DNA of 64,000 nt from Microbacterium luticocti DSM 19459 (GTDB lineage Bacteria > Actinomycetota > Actinomycetes > Actinomycetales > Microbacteriaceae): positions 1,090 to 65,089 of the forward strand of contig NZ_KE383825.1 in NCBI RefSeq assembly GCF_000422405.1, in the 5' to 3' direction. The position numbers and the translations under genes are program-made. Positions within the stretch are counted from its first letter, which is position 1. Every line of letters begins with the position of its first letter. Of the stretch, positions 36,970 to 46,692 are shown piece by piece. The notes under the pieces were generated by a model. The model searched no databases. It saw only the letters and a list, made by a program, of their open reading frames with translations, and was not told where the DNA came from.

Positions 36970-37655
36970 GATGCCACCCTATCGGTGCCCGCACCCGCCG
37001 CGTCGAGTTCGGCGAGTGTCGCCTGCAGGCGGCCGTCGACGGATGCCGCGGCCCGCACGACGCGCAGACTCGCGGCGTCGTCCAGATCGGTGTGCAGCGG
37101 CAGCGTCTGCACGCGCAGGCCGGCGGCCCACAGCCGCCCGAGCTGGTGCGCACCGGTGTCGGCGCGCGACATCCGCACCCCGCGCACCAGGGCGCCGTCG
37201 GGCCGGGTCAGCCCCAGCGCCCAGAAGCCGCCGTCCGCGGCGGGACCGAGCCAGGCGTCCGCCTCGGCCGCGCCCGTCGCCCACGCCCGCAGCGGGGCGT
37301 CGACGTCGGCCGCCTGCAGCTGCGGCGTGTCCATGCCGAGCACGAGCGCCGGGCCGCGGCATCCGTCCAGCGCTGCGGCGATCCGCTCGTCCAGTCCGCC
37401 GTCCGCCTGCGGCTGCACCTCGAATCCCGGGGCGGCCGGTGCCGGGCCGTCGATGCACAGCACCCGCCGTGTGACCGGCAGCGCCTGCACGAACGCGAGC
37501 GTGTCGGCCAGGCTCGCGGCAGCGATCCGCGCCGCCTCGGCGGGCGTGTAGGGCGGGGTCAGCCGGGTTTTCACACGGCCCGGCTCGCACGCCTTGGCCA
37601 TCACGATCACCGTCGTCATGCCGCCGCGTTCGGTGACATCCGCCCCCGTCGTCAT
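36966..37655 (-). CDS. DUF2064/TIGR04282-like nucleotidyltransferase-fold protein
   Basis: 229 residues. VIVMAKACEPGRVKTRL is the conserved N-terminus of this family (AK.P..G.VKTRL), and ALVLGMDTPQLQ holds the metal-binding aspartate; DGGFWALGL is also typical. Relatives share the CofC/GT-A fold and are annotated as glycosyltransferases near selenium or radical-SAM genes, without proven reactions. The ATG at 37655 overlaps the GT2 stop; an internal ATG at 37619 is possible. Confidence 0.78.
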   Translation of the reverse strand: MTTGADVTERGGMTTVIVMAKACEPGRVKTRLTPPYTPAEAARIAAASLADTLAFVQALPVTRRVLCIDGPAPAAPGFEVQPQADGGLDERIAAALDGCRGPALVLGMDTPQLQAADVDAPLRAWATGAAEADAWLGPAADGGFWALGLTRPDGALVRGVRMSRADTGAHQLGRLWAAGLRVQTLPLHTDLDDAASLRVVRAAASVDGRLQATLAELDAAGAGTDRVAS

Positions 37656-38308
37656 GCCGCCGCCTCCCGCAGCAGACGGCTCATGTCGGCCACCGCGGTC
37701 GCGGTGCCGCGCACCGTGCCGGTCACCTTCGACCGGCCGATGCGGGGTCGGTACGTGACATCGGTCTCGACGATGCGCCACCGGTCGGCCGCCGCGCGCA
37801 GCACCATCTCGAGCGGATACCCGCTGCGCCGATCGCGCAGCCCCAGCCCGAGCAGCGCCTCACGCCGCGCCGCCCGCAACGGGCCGAGATCGTGCAGCGG
37901 CAGCCCCGTCATCCGCCGCAGCCGGCGCGCCAGCAGCAGGTTGGCCAGGCGGGCGTGCACCGGCCACGCCCCGCGCACCGGTCGCCGCCGGCCGAGCACC
38001 AGATCGGCCGAGCCGCATTGCACCGGCGCACACACCCGCACCAGGTCGGCGCCGTCGAACGACCCGTCCGCGTCGCAGAACGCCACCACCTCGGCGGTCG
38101 CCGCCTGCAGCCCACGGTGCGCGGCCGCGCCGAACCCGCGCCGCGGCTCGTGCACCACCCGTGCGCCGCACGCCCGCGCCACCTCGGCCGAGCCGTCGCT
38201 CGAGCCGTTGTCGACGACGATCGCGCGAAAGCCGGGCGGCAGTGCGGCCAGCACGCCCGGCAGCGCGGCCGCCTCATCCAGGCAGGGGAGCACCACGTCC
38301 ACGGTCAT
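37652..38308 (-). CDS. GT2 glycosyltransferase
   Basis: 218 residues, GT-A fold: VVLPCLDEAAALPGVLAAL, IVVDNGSSDGSAEVAR, and FCDADGSFDGADL with the metal-binding DxD-like acid cluster. Relatives are dolichyl/polyprenyl-phosphate sugar transferases, but the membrane anchor is absent. TAGCGT (38320-38315) six bases before the ATG suggests a leaderless transcript starting the three-gene minus operon. Confidence 0.85.
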   Translation of the reverse strand: MTVDVVLPCLDEAAALPGVLAALPPGFRAIVVDNGSSDGSAEVARACGARVVHEPRRGFGAAAHRGLQAATAEVVAFCDADGSFDGADLVRVCAPVQCGSADLVLGRRRPVRGAWPVHARLANLLLARRLRRMTGLPLHDLGPLRAARREALLGLGLRDRRSGYPLEMVLRAAADRWRIVETDVTYRPRIGRSKVTGTVRGTATAVADMSRLLREAAA

Positions 38309-38420
38309 GGCTCGACGCTACGGGCGCACCCGGCCTCGACACCGCCCGCAGGGATTACGAACCGGGGACACCGCGCGGTACGGCCGGGTCGCGGCATCCC
38401 GCCACGCCTAGCATGGGCTC

Positions 38421-39155
38421 ATGGCATCCGTCACCTCCGACGCCGCTGGACGCGACGCGGCGCTGACCGACCGGCGCGTGCTCGTCGTCGAGGACGACGA
38501 GACCGTCCGCGAAGTGGTGCGCACCTACCTGGATGCCGCCGGCTTCGTCGTCGATGAGGCGGCCGACGGGTTCGCCGCACTCGACGCGATCGCCGCGTGC
38601 ACGCCCGACCTGGTCGTCATGGACCGCATGCTGCCGGGCATCGACGGCGCCGAGGTGTGCCGCCGCATCCGTGCCGACGATGACGTGCCGGTCATCCTGC
38701 TGACCGCGCTCGGCGGCACCGACGACCGCATCGGCGGGCTCGAGGCGGGCGCCGACGACTACATCACCAAGCCGTTCTCGCCGCGCGAGCTCGTGCTGCG
38801 CGTGCAGTCGGTGCTGCGCCGCAGCCTCGCCGACTACGCCCCCGAGGCGCCGTTCACGCTCGGGCCGTTCCACCTGCATCCGTCCGCCCGCATCGTCGAG
38901 AAGCACGGGATGCCGCTACCGCTGTCGGCGCGCGAGTTCGACCTGTTCGCGTTCCTGCTGAAACACCCGCAGCGTGCGTTCACCCGCGACGAGCTGCTGG
39001 CCGCGGTGTGGGGGTGGGAGTTCGGTGACCTGTCCACGGTGACGGTCACCATGCGGCGGCTGCGCGAGAAGGTCGAAGACGACCCCACCGACCCGCAGGT
39101 GCTGCGCACGGTGTGGGGCGTCGGCTACCGGCTCGATGCGGACCCGGACGCATGA
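38421..39155 (+). CDS. OmpR-family response regulator
   Basis: 244 residues. Receiver domain with VVEDDETVREVV, phospho-acceptor Asp68 in DLVVMDRMLPG, and DDYITKPFSPREL. A winged-helix domain follows (LSAREFDLFAFLLKHPQRAF, TVTVTMRRLREKVEDDP, TVWGVGYRLD). TAGCAT (38409-38414) is six bases before the ATG, so the mRNA is probably leaderless. It overlaps the kinase gene by ATGA. Targets are unknown; the nearest candidate is the divergent glycosyltransferase operon. Confidence 0.92.
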   Translation: MASVTSDAAGRDAALTDRRVLVVEDDETVREVVRTYLDAAGFVVDEAADGFAALDAIAACTPDLVVMDRMLPGIDGAEVCRRIRADDDVPVILLTALGGTDDRIGGLEAGADDYITKPFSPRELVLRVQSVLRRSLADYAPEAPFTLGPFHLHPSARIVEKHGMPLPLSAREFDLFAFLLKHPQRAFTRDELLAAVWGWEFGDLSTVTVTMRRLREKVEDDPTDPQVLRTVWGVGYRLDADPDA

Positions 39156-40291
39156 TCCCGCTGCCCGACCTCGCCGTCATTGTCGCGACGGCGCTGGCGT
39201 GCGCGATCGTGGTCGGCGGGGTCGGGATGCTGCTGCTGCACGTCGCGCGCCGTACTCCGCTGATCGTGCAGTTGTGCATCGTCGTGCTGACCGCGACGGT
39301 CTCGGTGGCGGCGGGCATGGTCGCGGTGGCCCAGGCGATGTTCCTGTCGGGCCACGACCTGCTGGTGGGCATCTGGGTGGCCGTGTCGGCGACGGTGGTG
39401 TCGCTGCTGACCGCACTCGTGCTCGCGCGCGCGTTCACCCGGCAGAGCCGGCGGCTGCGGCGCCTGGCGGCCGACCTGGCCGAGGGCACCCCGGTGCCCG
39501 CGTCCGACGGGCGTGACCGATCCGAGCTGGCGGCGGTCGAGGCGCAGCTGGCCGAGACCAGTCGCCGGCTCGACGAGGCACGCGCCGAGGTCGAGGCGCT
39601 CGAAGCCTCGCGTCGCGAACTGGTCGCCTGGATCTCGCACGACCTGCGCACGCCCCTGGCCGGGTTGCGCGCGATGGCCGAGGCGCTCGAAGACGGTATG
39701 GCCGACGACCCGCAACGGTTCCACCGGCAGATGCGCTCGCAGGTCGACCACCTCTCCGACCTGGTCGACGACCTGTTCGAGCTGTCGAAGATCCAGTCCG
39801 GCCGGCTCGCGCTGCACCGTGAGGCGGTGTCGCTGTACGACCTGGTCAGCGACGCGGTCGCCGAGCTGCGCCAGGTGGCGCAGGCGCACCGGATCGTCAT
39901 CCGCGAGTCGCCGAGCCCCGACCTGGTCGTCGACGGCGACGCCCGCGAACTCGCCCGGGTGGTCGGAAACCTGCTTATGAACGCCATCCAGCATTCCCCG
40001 CCCGGCAGTGCGATCTCGGTGACGACCGCCACCGACGCCGACGGGCACGCGGTGCTGTCAGTGGTCGACGCCGGCGGCGGCATCCCCGAGTCCGATCTGC
40101 CGCAGATCTTCCGCGCCGGCTGGCGCGCCACCGTCGCCCGCACCCCCGAGCAGCTATGGGGCCGCTCGGCGGGCGCGGGTCTGGGACTGGCGATCGTCGA
40201 AGGCATCGTGAAGGCACACGCCGGTCGGGTCACCGCGCACAACGTCGACGGCGGATGCCGGTTCGACGTCGTGCTGCCCCGTACCGCCTGA
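39152..40291 (+). CDS. Sensor histidine kinase
   Basis: 379 residues. Three hydrophobic N-terminal segments with short loops suggest membrane-embedded sensing. A HAMP-like linker and coiled coil (EAQLAETSRRLDEARAEVEA) lead to the dimerisation helix with His163 in WISHDLRTPLAGL. ATPase motifs: RVVGNLLMNAIQHSPPG (N box), VVDAGGGIP (G1) and GAGLGLAIVEGIV (G2). Partner of the response regulator upstream. Confidence 0.92.
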   Translation: MIPLPDLAVIVATALACAIVVGGVGMLLLHVARRTPLIVQLCIVVLTATVSVAAGMVAVAQAMFLSGHDLLVGIWVAVSATVVSLLTALVLARAFTRQSRRLRRLAADLAEGTPVPASDGRDRSELAAVEAQLAETSRRLDEARAEVEALEASRRELVAWISHDLRTPLAGLRAMAEALEDGMADDPQRFHRQMRSQVDHLSDLVDDLFELSKIQSGRLALHREAVSLYDLVSDAVAELRQVAQAHRIVIRESPSPDLVVDGDARELARVVGNLLMNAIQHSPPGSAISVTTATDADGHAVLSVVDAGGGIPESDLPQIFRAGWRATVARTPEQLWGRSAGAGLGLAIVEGIVKAHAGRVTAHNVDGGCRFDVVLPRTA

Positions 40292-40323
40292 GCACCGTGA
40301 TCGCAGCCGTCGGGCTGTGCGGT

Positions 40324-40695
40324 TCAGCCCTGGTCCGGAACGACCGCGTCGCGGATCTGCATCACCAGGCCGGTGAGCGCATCCAGGCGTTGGTCGATCC
40401 CATCCAGGCGCTTGCCGTGGGCGGTGGTCATCGCCGTGAGCAGCGCGACGTGCTCTTCGACGGTGGCGATGTCGCGACGGGCGGCGGCGATGTCGGCCGA
40501 CACCAGCAGATGCTGCGAGCGGATCGTGTCGCGCAGCCCGTCGAACTGCTTGTCCATCCCGGCGAAATACAGGCTCGAGGCCTGGATGTGGGTGTCGAGC
40601 CGCTCGCGTGTCGTCTGCAGCTGCGCGGCGTTCTGGTCGAGACCTCGGGCGATCGCCTCCAGGGTCGGCGCGGCGCGTTCGGTCATGATGGTCAC
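40324..40695 (-). CDS. Small coiled-coil protein
   Basis: About 123 residues, almost all alpha-helical with heptad spacing (LEAIARGLDQNAAQLQTTRE, VEEHVALLTAMTTAHGKRLD), no membrane segment and no recognised domain. The GTG at 40695 has GAGGAG four bases upstream; the ATG at 40686 is an alternative. It converges on the kinase gene. It may be a small scaffold or DNA-repair accessory; function is unknown. Confidence 0.6.
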   Translation of the reverse strand: MTIMTERAAPTLEAIARGLDQNAAQLQTTRERLDTHIQASSLYFAGMDKQFDGLRDTIRSQHLLVSADIAAARRDIATVEEHVALLTAMTTAHGKRLDGIDQRLDALTGLVMQIRDAVVPDQG

Positions 40696-40777
40696 GGTAC
40701 TCCTCTCACGACCGTTCACCGCGGTCGATGGATCGAGGCGACGGAAGATCCCGCCGGCGCGACCGACGTTAGCGTTT

Positions 40778-40789
40778 CACAGGCCTGTG
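40778..40789. promoter_or_regulatory. 12-bp perfect palindrome
   Basis: CACAGGCCTGTG in the 167-bp space between exonuclease III and the coiled-coil gene, upstream of the latter. It could be an operator. The rest of that space shows nothing else. Confidence 0.3.
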
Positions 40790-40862
40790 GAGGGCGCGCA
40801 ACGGCACATCCGTGGATGGCGCCGGCCGCCGCCGCGGCTGTGGAGAAGCCGACGGGCCGCGC

Positions 40863-41729
40863 TCACGCTCCCACCGCGTAGTCGACCACGACCGGGGCGT
40901 GGTCGCTCCACCGGGTGTCCCACGACTCGGCGCGGTCGATCCGGTAGTCGCGCACCCGCTCGGCGAGCGCGGGCGTCGCGACGTGGTAGTCGATGCGCCA
41001 TCCGGTGTCGTTGTCGAACGCGCGGCCGCGCATCGCCCACCAGGTGTACGGTCCGTCCACGTCGCCGTGGAACCGGCGCCCCACGTCCACCCAGCCGAGC
41101 CCGGTGCCGGTCGTGCCGTCGACGCACTCGACCGGGGAGCCTGCGGGAGCGAAGAACCGGTCGAAGTACGCCCGCTCGCGGGGCAGGAACCCGGCCTTCT
41201 TGCGGTTGCCCCGCCAGTTGCGGATGTCGAGCTCGCGATGCCCGACGTTCAGGTCGCCCATGATCAGGGCCAGGGCCCCGACGGCGTTCAGCTGCGACAT
41301 CCGCTGCGCCATCGCATCGAGGAACGCCCACTTGTGGTCCTGCTTGGGGGTGTCGGCCTCGCCGGTGGGCACGTAGGCGCTCACCACCGTGAGCCGGTCG
41401 GTGCCCAGCGGCACCTCCGCCTCGATCCAGCGCCCGGCCGAGTCGAGTTCGTCGGCCTCGAGCCGCGCGCGTACCGACAGCACCGGCGCACGGGTCGCGA
41501 TCGCGACGCCGGCGCGTCCCTTGGCGAGCGCTTCGTCGGCGACGATGTGCCAGCCGGGCAGTGCCGTGCGCAGCTGCTCGTCGGTGGCGCGCACCTCCTG
41601 CAGCGCCAGCACATCGGGCGCGGCGACATCGAGCCACGCGAGCATGCCCTTGCGGACGGCCGCCCGGATCCCGTTGACGTTGACGGTGGCGATGCGGAGG
41701 GTATCGGGCAGGCGTTCGTGGGCGGGCAC
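40863..41729 (-). CDS. xthA: Exodeoxyribonuclease III
   Basis: 288 residues; abasic-site endonuclease and 3' exonuclease of base excision repair. Motifs: IATVNVNGIRAA, LALQEVRATDEQL (metal-binding Glu), VVSAYVPTGE, IMGDLNVGHRELD (catalytic DLN), FDNDTGWRIDYHVAT and SDHAPVVVDY (catalytic His). The GTG start has TAAGGT six bases upstream, a leaderless-type promoter that overlaps the end of the YihY gene. Confidence 0.94.
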   Translation of the reverse strand: MPAHERLPDTLRIATVNVNGIRAAVRKGMLAWLDVAAPDVLALQEVRATDEQLRTALPGWHIVADEALAKGRAGVAIATRAPVLSVRARLEADELDSAGRWIEAEVPLGTDRLTVVSAYVPTGEADTPKQDHKWAFLDAMAQRMSQLNAVGALALIMGDLNVGHRELDIRNWRGNRKKAGFLPRERAYFDRFFAPAGSPVECVDGTTGTGLGWVDVGRRFHGDVDGPYTWWAMRGRAFDNDTGWRIDYHVATPALAERVRDYRIDRAESWDTRWSDHAPVVVDYAVGA

Positions 41730-41738
41730 CGTCCCACC

Positions 41739-42950
41739 TTAGCGAGGGCCGCCGACAGGCCGGTGCGCCGCCGACGGGGGCGCGGATGCCTGCACCCGCG
41801 CGAGCTCGTCCTCGGCCGCGCGTACGGCCCGGTCGGCCGACCAGCGCCGGTACCAGGGGGCGCCGCGGCGGGCGACCTGGGCGTCACGCAGGCGGATGCG
41901 GCCAGCCAGCAGCAGCGCCTCGTGCTCCGCGCGCAGCCGGTCGGTCTCGCTCTGCTCCTGCAACGGGATGTCGCGGTCGTGCGCGGCCACGGCGATCCAC
42001 GAGGCCGACACCAGGATCACGATGCCCACGAGCCGGAACCACAGCAGGAACGCGATGAGCACCGAGAAGGTCGCCAGCAGCGGGTTGGTGGGGGAGTAGC
42101 TCAGCAGCAGACCGATGCCCACCTGCAGCACGGCCACCGCGGCACCGCCCAATAGCGCGCCGGGCCAGATCGTGCGCCACGGCAGTGACGTGCCGGCCAG
42201 AAAGCGGAACAGGCTCGCCAGCGCCGCCGAGTTGACCGCGAACGCCACCACCGCGGTGAGCAGCCGCACCAGCACCTGCGACAGCATCGACTGGTCGCGC
42301 AGGCCCACCAGCGCCAGCAGGGCATCGAGGGCGCCGCTGGTCATGCCGCCCAGCGCCGCGCCGACGATGAGAGCGACCCCGAAGATCGCGGCGGCCATCA
42401 GGTCGCGGGCCTTCAACAGCACGTAGTTGCGCGGGTCGAACGGCAGATCGAAGATGTCGCGCACGGCGCGGCGGGTGAAGGTGACGAAACCGACCGCGGT
42501 CCAGATCGCGACCACCACCGCCACCGCACCGGTGACCGCGAGCACGCCGCCGCTGCTGCTCGCGATCTGTCGCACCTGTTCCGGGGTGGCCAGCCCGTGC
42601 TCGGCGATGAGCCCGGGGATGTAGGCGTTGAGCAGGTCGATCACCCGTTGCACGGCGCGCTCGCTGGCGCCCACCCACACGCCGAGACCGGCGAACACGA
42701 CGTAGATCACCGCGAAGATCGAGAACAGCGACTGGTAGCTGATGCTCGCCGCCAGCAGAAACCCGTTGTGTCGCAGAAAGTGCCGCCACACCCGCACCGG
42801 GAACCAGGCCAGGGTGCGCCGGGTCAGCGCGGTGGCGCGGGCCTGCGCCGCCTCCCACCGTTCGCGCAGTCGCTGATCGTCGGGCGGTGCGGCCACTGGC
42901 AGGGGAGCGGTCACGCCCCGGGCGGGGTCGGCGGCACGCTCATCGGTCAC
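41739..42950 (-). CDS. YihY/BrkB-family inner-membrane protein
   Basis: 403 residues. Six membrane helices; FPVRVWRHFLRHNGFLLAAS and YQSLFSIFAVIYVVFAGLGV open the family domain, and PWRTIWPGALLGGAAVAVLQ and LLWFRLVGIVILVSASWIAV close it. A charged C-terminal tail follows. Function of the family is not settled; it is not RNase BN. I chose the GTG at 42950 because TAGTCT (42962-42957) lies exactly six bases before it; the GTG at 42956 would touch the -10 box. Confidence 0.85.
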   Translation of the reverse strand: MTDERAADPARGVTAPLPVAAPPDDQRLRERWEAAQARATALTRRTLAWFPVRVWRHFLRHNGFLLAASISYQSLFSIFAVIYVVFAGLGVWVGASERAVQRVIDLLNAYIPGLIAEHGLATPEQVRQIASSSGGVLAVTGAVAVVVAIWTAVGFVTFTRRAVRDIFDLPFDPRNYVLLKARDLMAAAIFGVALIVGAALGGMTSGALDALLALVGLRDQSMLSQVLVRLLTAVVAFAVNSAALASLFRFLAGTSLPWRTIWPGALLGGAAVAVLQVGIGLLLSYSPTNPLLATFSVLIAFLLWFRLVGIVILVSASWIAVAAHDRDIPLQEQSETDRLRAEHEALLLAGRIRLRDAQVARRGAPWYRRWSADRAVRAAEDELARVQASAPPSAAHRPVGGPR

Positions 42951-43010
42951 GCTCACAGACTAGCGAGCGCCCGCTGGCGTGCCGACGAGCGCTCCCCGCA
43001 GGCACGCAGG

Positions 43011-43778
43011 TCAACGGCCCCCGCGCAGCACGGCCTGCTTGACCTCGGCGATGGCACGGGTGACTTGGATGCCACGGGGGCACGCCTCGGTGCAGTTGAA
43101 GGTCGTGCGGCAGCGCCACACGCCTTCCTTGTCGTTGAGGATGTCCAGGCGCACATCGGCCGCGTCGTCCCGCGAGTCGAAGATGAACCGGTGCGCGTTC
43201 ACGATCGCGGCGGGACCGAAGTACTGCCCGTCGGTCCAGAACACCGGGCAGCTCGAGGTGCACGCCGCGCACAGGATGCACTTGGTCGTGTCGTCGAAGC
43301 GGGCACGGTCCTCGGGGGACTGCAGGCGCTCCTTGCCGGCCGGCGGCTTCGAGTTCGCGACCAGGAACGGCTGCACCGCCTTGTAGGCGTCCAGGAACGG
43401 GTCCATGTCGACGACCAGGTCCTTCTCCAGCGGCAGGCCCTTGATCGCCTCGACGTAGATCGGCTTCGAGATGTCGAGGTCCTTGATCAGCGTCTTGCAG
43501 GCCAGTCGGTTGCGGCCGTTGATGCGCATGGCGTCCGAACCGCAGATGCCGTGCGCGCACGAGCGGCGGAAGGTGAGCGAGCCGTCCTGCTCCCACTTGA
43601 TCTTGTGCAGCGCGTCGAGCACCCGCTCGGTGGGGTACATCTCGACGTCGTAGTCGACCCAGCGCGGCTCGGCGTCCACCTCGGGGTCGTACCGGCGGAT
43701 GATGAACGTGACCAGGAACGACTGGATCGGCGCCTCTTCGGCAGGGGCGCTGGATTCCGAATCGATGACCGTGGACAT
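43011..43778 (-). CDS. sdhB: Succinate dehydrogenase iron-sulfur subunit
   Basis: 255 residues. It passes electrons from FAD to quinone through three clusters: [2Fe-2S] at CAHGICGSDAM plus a later Cys, [4Fe-4S] at CILCAACTSSCP, and [3Fe-4S] at CRTTFNCTEACPRG. Last gene of sdhCDAB; its ATG shares a base with the sdhA stop (TGATG). Confidence 0.95.
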   Translation of the reverse strand: MSTVIDSESSAPAEEAPIQSFLVTFIIRRYDPEVDAEPRWVDYDVEMYPTERVLDALHKIKWEQDGSLTFRRSCAHGICGSDAMRINGRNRLACKTLIKDLDISKPIYVEAIKGLPLEKDLVVDMDPFLDAYKAVQPFLVANSKPPAGKERLQSPEDRARFDDTTKCILCAACTSSCPVFWTDGQYFGPAAIVNAHRFIFDSRDDAADVRLDILNDKEGVWRCRTTFNCTEACPRGIQVTRAIAEVKQAVLRGGR

Positions 43779-45604
43779 CAGTACTTCCTCTCCAGCGGCG
43801 GGTACCGCAGCTCGCCCTGCTCGTTCTTGGTGAAGACGACGGGTTTCCAATCGAGTCTGATGTGATCGGTGGCATCCGACGAGTGCGGGTCACCGGTCAG
43901 GTAGGCCATGGTGTGCTGCATGTAGTTCTCGTCGTCGCGGTTCGGGTAGTCGTCGCGCATGTGCCCGCCGCGGCTCTCTTTGCGGTTGCGGGCGGCGTAG
44001 ACGACCACCTCGGCGATGTCGAGCAGGAAGCCGAGTTCGACCGCCTCGAGCAGGTCGGTGTTGTACCGTCGGCCCTTGTCGTCGACGTGCACGTTCTTGT
44101 ACCGCTCGCGCAGCTGCTCGATCACCCCGAGCACCTCGGTCAGCGACTCGTCGGTGCGGAACACCTGGGCCTTCAGGTCCATGTCGTTCTGCAGCGTCTT
44201 GCGCAGCGTCGCGATCCGCTCGGTGCCGGTGTTGGTGCGCAGCCCCTCGATCATCTCGCGCACCTCGCGGGCGGGGTCGTCGGGCAGCGGCACGAACTCG
44301 GCGGTCTTGACGTACTCGACGGCGTTGCGACCGGCCCGCTTGCCGAACACGTTGATGTCCAGCAGCGAGTTGGTGCCCAGCCGGTTCGAGCCGTGCACCG
44401 AGACGCACGCGCACTCACCGGCCGCATACAGCCCCGGCACGATGTCGGTGTTGCTGCGCAGCACCTCGGCGTTGTTGTTGGTGGGGATGCCGCCCATCGC
44501 GTAGTGGGCGGTGGGCATCACCGGCACCGGCTCGACCACCGGGTCCACGCCCAGGTAGGTGCGGGCGAACTCGGTGATATCGGGCAGCTTGCTCTCGAGC
44601 ACCTCGGCGCCCAGGTGGGTGCAGTCCAGGTACACGTAGTCCTTGTGGGGGCCGGCGCCGCGGCCGTCGAGCACCTCCTGCACCATCGACCGGGCGACGA
44701 TGTCGCGCGGGGCGAGGTCCTTGATGGTGGGGGCGTAGCGCTCCATGAACCGCTCACCTGACGCGTTGCGCAGGATCGCGCCTTCGCCGCGGGCCCCCTC
44801 GGTGAGCAGGATGCCCAGGCCGTACAGGCCGGTCGGGTGGAACTGGAAGAACTCCATGTCCTCCAGCGGCAGGCCCTTGCGCCACACGATGCCCACGCCG
44901 TCACCGGTGAGGGTGTGCGCGTTCGAGGTCGTCTTGAAGATCTTGCCGAACCCGCCGGTGGCGAAGATGACGGCCTTGGACTGGAACACGTGCAGCTCGC
45001 CGGTGGCCAGCTCGTACGCGACCACGCCCGCGACCTGGGTGCCGCCTGCGGCATCGGTCACCGTGATCAGGTCGAGCACGTAGAACTCGTTGAAGAAGTT
45101 GATGCCGAGCTTGACGCAGTTCTGGTACAGCGTCTGCAGGATCATGTGCCCGGTGCGGTCGGCGGCGTAGCAGGCGCGGCGCACCGCGGCCTTGCCGTGG
45201 TCACGGGTGTGACCGCCGAACCGGCGCTGGTCGATCTTGCCTTCGGGGGTGCGGTTGAACGGCAGCCCCATGTTCTCGAGGTCGATCACCGCGTCGATGG
45301 CCTCTTTGGCGAGGATCTCGGCCGCGTCCTGGTCGACCAGGTAGTCACCCCCCTTGACGGTGTCGTAGGTGTGCCACTCCCAGTTGTCCTCTTCGACGTT
45401 GGACAACGCCGCGGCCATGCCCCCCTGCGCCGCACCGGTGTGCGAGCGGGTGGGGTACAGCTTGGAGATGACCGCGGTGTTCGCATTCGGGCCCGCCTCG
45501 ATGGCCGCCCGCATGCCGGCGCCGCCGGCGCCGACGATCACGATGTCGAACTGGTGGTAGTGGACGCCGTCCTTGACGACGCCGCCGGAAGTGGAGGTGC
45601 TCAC
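43778..45604 (-). CDS. sdhA: Succinate dehydrogenase flavoprotein subunit
   Basis: 608 residues. FAD-binding [33 protein letters not shown] contains the His expected to bind FAD covalently; [15 protein letters not shown] and [20 protein letters not shown] are catalytic regions; [13 protein letters not shown] and [19 protein letters not shown] are also conserved. It oxidises succinate to fumarate in the citric acid cycle. GTG start, with GAAGG upstream. Confidence 0.96.
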   Translation of the reverse strand: MSTSTSGGVVKDGVHYHQFDIVIVGAGGAGMRAAIEAGPNANTAVISKLYPTRSHTGAAQGGMAAALSNVEEDNWEWHTYDTVKGGDYLVDQDAAEILAKEAIDAVIDLENMGLPFNRTPEGKIDQRRFGGHTRDHGKAAVRRACYAADRTGHMILQTLYQNCVKLGINFFNEFYVLDLITVTDAAGGTQVAGVVAYELATGELHVFQSKAVIFATGGFGKIFKTTSNAHTLTGDGVGIVWRKGLPLEDMEFFQFHPTGLYGLGILLTEGARGEGAILRNASGERFMERYAPTIKDLAPRDIVARSMVQEVLDGRGAGPHKDYVYLDCTHLGAEVLESKLPDITEFARTYLGVDPVVEPVPVMPTAHYAMGGIPTNNNAEVLRSNTDIVPGLYAAGECACVSVHGSNRLGTNSLLDINVFGKRAGRNAVEYVKTAEFVPLPDDPAREVREMIEGLRTNTGTERIATLRKTLQNDMDLKAQVFRTDESLTEVLGVIEQLRERYKNVHVDDKGRRYNTDLLEAVELGFLLDIAEVVVYAARNRKESRGGHMRDDYPNRDDENYMQHTMAYLTGDPHSSDATDHIRLDWKPVVFTKNEQGELRYPPLERKY

Positions 45605-45638
45605 GTGTGGGATGCCTTCGTGTCGAGGTCGTTCGCGG

Positions 45639-46079
45639 TCAGCCGGCGCAGACGCCGGCGAGGGCGCCGGGAACGGGCGGGATGCAGGGGTCGAATGTGA
45701 AGACGACGAGCGTGCCCAGCAGGATGAGGAACGCCGCGACCAGCCACAGCGCCCAGACCAGCACGCGGCGCGTGCCGTTGTGTGTGACGTAGTCGTTCAC
45801 GATCGTGCGCATGCCGTTCGTGCCGTGGATGAGCGCCAGCCACAGCATGACGACATCCCACCACTGCCAGAACGGGGTGGCGTACTTGCCGGCGACGAAC
45901 GCGAAGTCGATGCCGCGCACGCCCTCGCCGAGCATGAGGTTCACGAACAGGTGCCCGAAGATCAGCACGATCAGCAGCACGCCCGAGGCGCGCATGTAGA
46001 CCCAGCCCCACTTCTCGAGGTTGACGCCCTTGCGGCGCGGGGCGGGGGTGCGCGGCGCGGCGATGGTGTCGGCGGTCAT
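45639..46079 (-). CDS. sdhD: Succinate dehydrogenase membrane anchor, SdhD
   Basis: 146 residues with three helices. [19 protein letters not shown] contains a candidate heme His, and [17 protein letters not shown] a second conserved stretch. It follows sdhC by one base. Together they anchor SdhAB and bind heme and quinone. Confidence 0.88.
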   Translation of the reverse strand: MTADTIAAPRTPAPRRKGVNLEKWGWVYMRASGVLLIVLIFGHLFVNLMLGEGVRGIDFAFVAGKYATPFWQWWDVVMLWLALIHGTNGMRTIVNDYVTHNGTRRVLVWALWLVAAFLILLGTLVVFTFDPCIPPVPGALAGVCAG

Positions 46080-46080
46080 G

Positions 46081-46515
46081 TCAGTGTCCTCCGGTGATCT
46101 CGGCCACGATGACCATCAGCTGGCGGGGGACGAAGCCGAGCATCGTCACCACCCACAGCCCGATGACGCCCCACCACAGCTGCCGCTCGTACTTGGCGGC
46201 CCAGCGCGACAGGTCGACGAGGATGATCCGCAGCCCGTTGAACGCGTGGTACACGATCGCGCCGACCAGGGCGATCTCGCCGACGCCCATGATCGGGTTC
46301 TTGTACGTGCCGATCACGGCGTCGTAGGCGTCGGGTGCGACGCGGATCAGGGCGGTGTCGAGCACGTGCACCAGCAGGAAGAAGAAGATCGCGATGCCGG
46401 TGATGCGGTGCAGGACCCAAGACCACATGCCCTCGTGACCGCGGTACAGCGTTCCCCGCGGTGTTCGGGAAGTCGTCTCGGCTACCGTCGGTGTGACGCG
46501 TGCTGGTGCAGACAC
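46081..46515 (-). CDS. sdhC: Succinate dehydrogenase cytochrome b subunit, SdhC
   Basis: 144 residues with three helices. HRITGIAIFFFLLVHVLDTA is the SdhC signature (HRxTG and heme His), followed by YHAFNGLRIILVDL. The GTG at 46515 is preceded by AAGGAGGAC, a strong ribosome site, and starts the sdhCDAB operon. The 177-bp space to manC contains a small AGGCCG/CGGCCT hairpin (46567-46580) that may lie in the leader. Confidence 0.92.
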   Translation of the reverse strand: MSAPARVTPTVAETTSRTPRGTLYRGHEGMWSWVLHRITGIAIFFFLLVHVLDTALIRVAPDAYDAVIGTYKNPIMGVGEIALVGAIVYHAFNGLRIILVDLSRWAAKYERQLWWGVIGLWVVTMLGFVPRQLMVIVAEITGGH

Positions 46516-46692
46516 GTCCGTCCTCCTTGGGTCGAACTCGAGTCGGGGCTTGTTCGTGCCCCTCGAAGGCCGAACGGCCTCGGCGTCACACGGGCGCGAG
46601 CCCATCCTATTCCTCTCCTGTGGTGCGTTGCCGCTTAGGCGGGCCTTATCCGATCCCGGCAGGCCCGGCCGCACCGGGATACCCTGGTGCGC

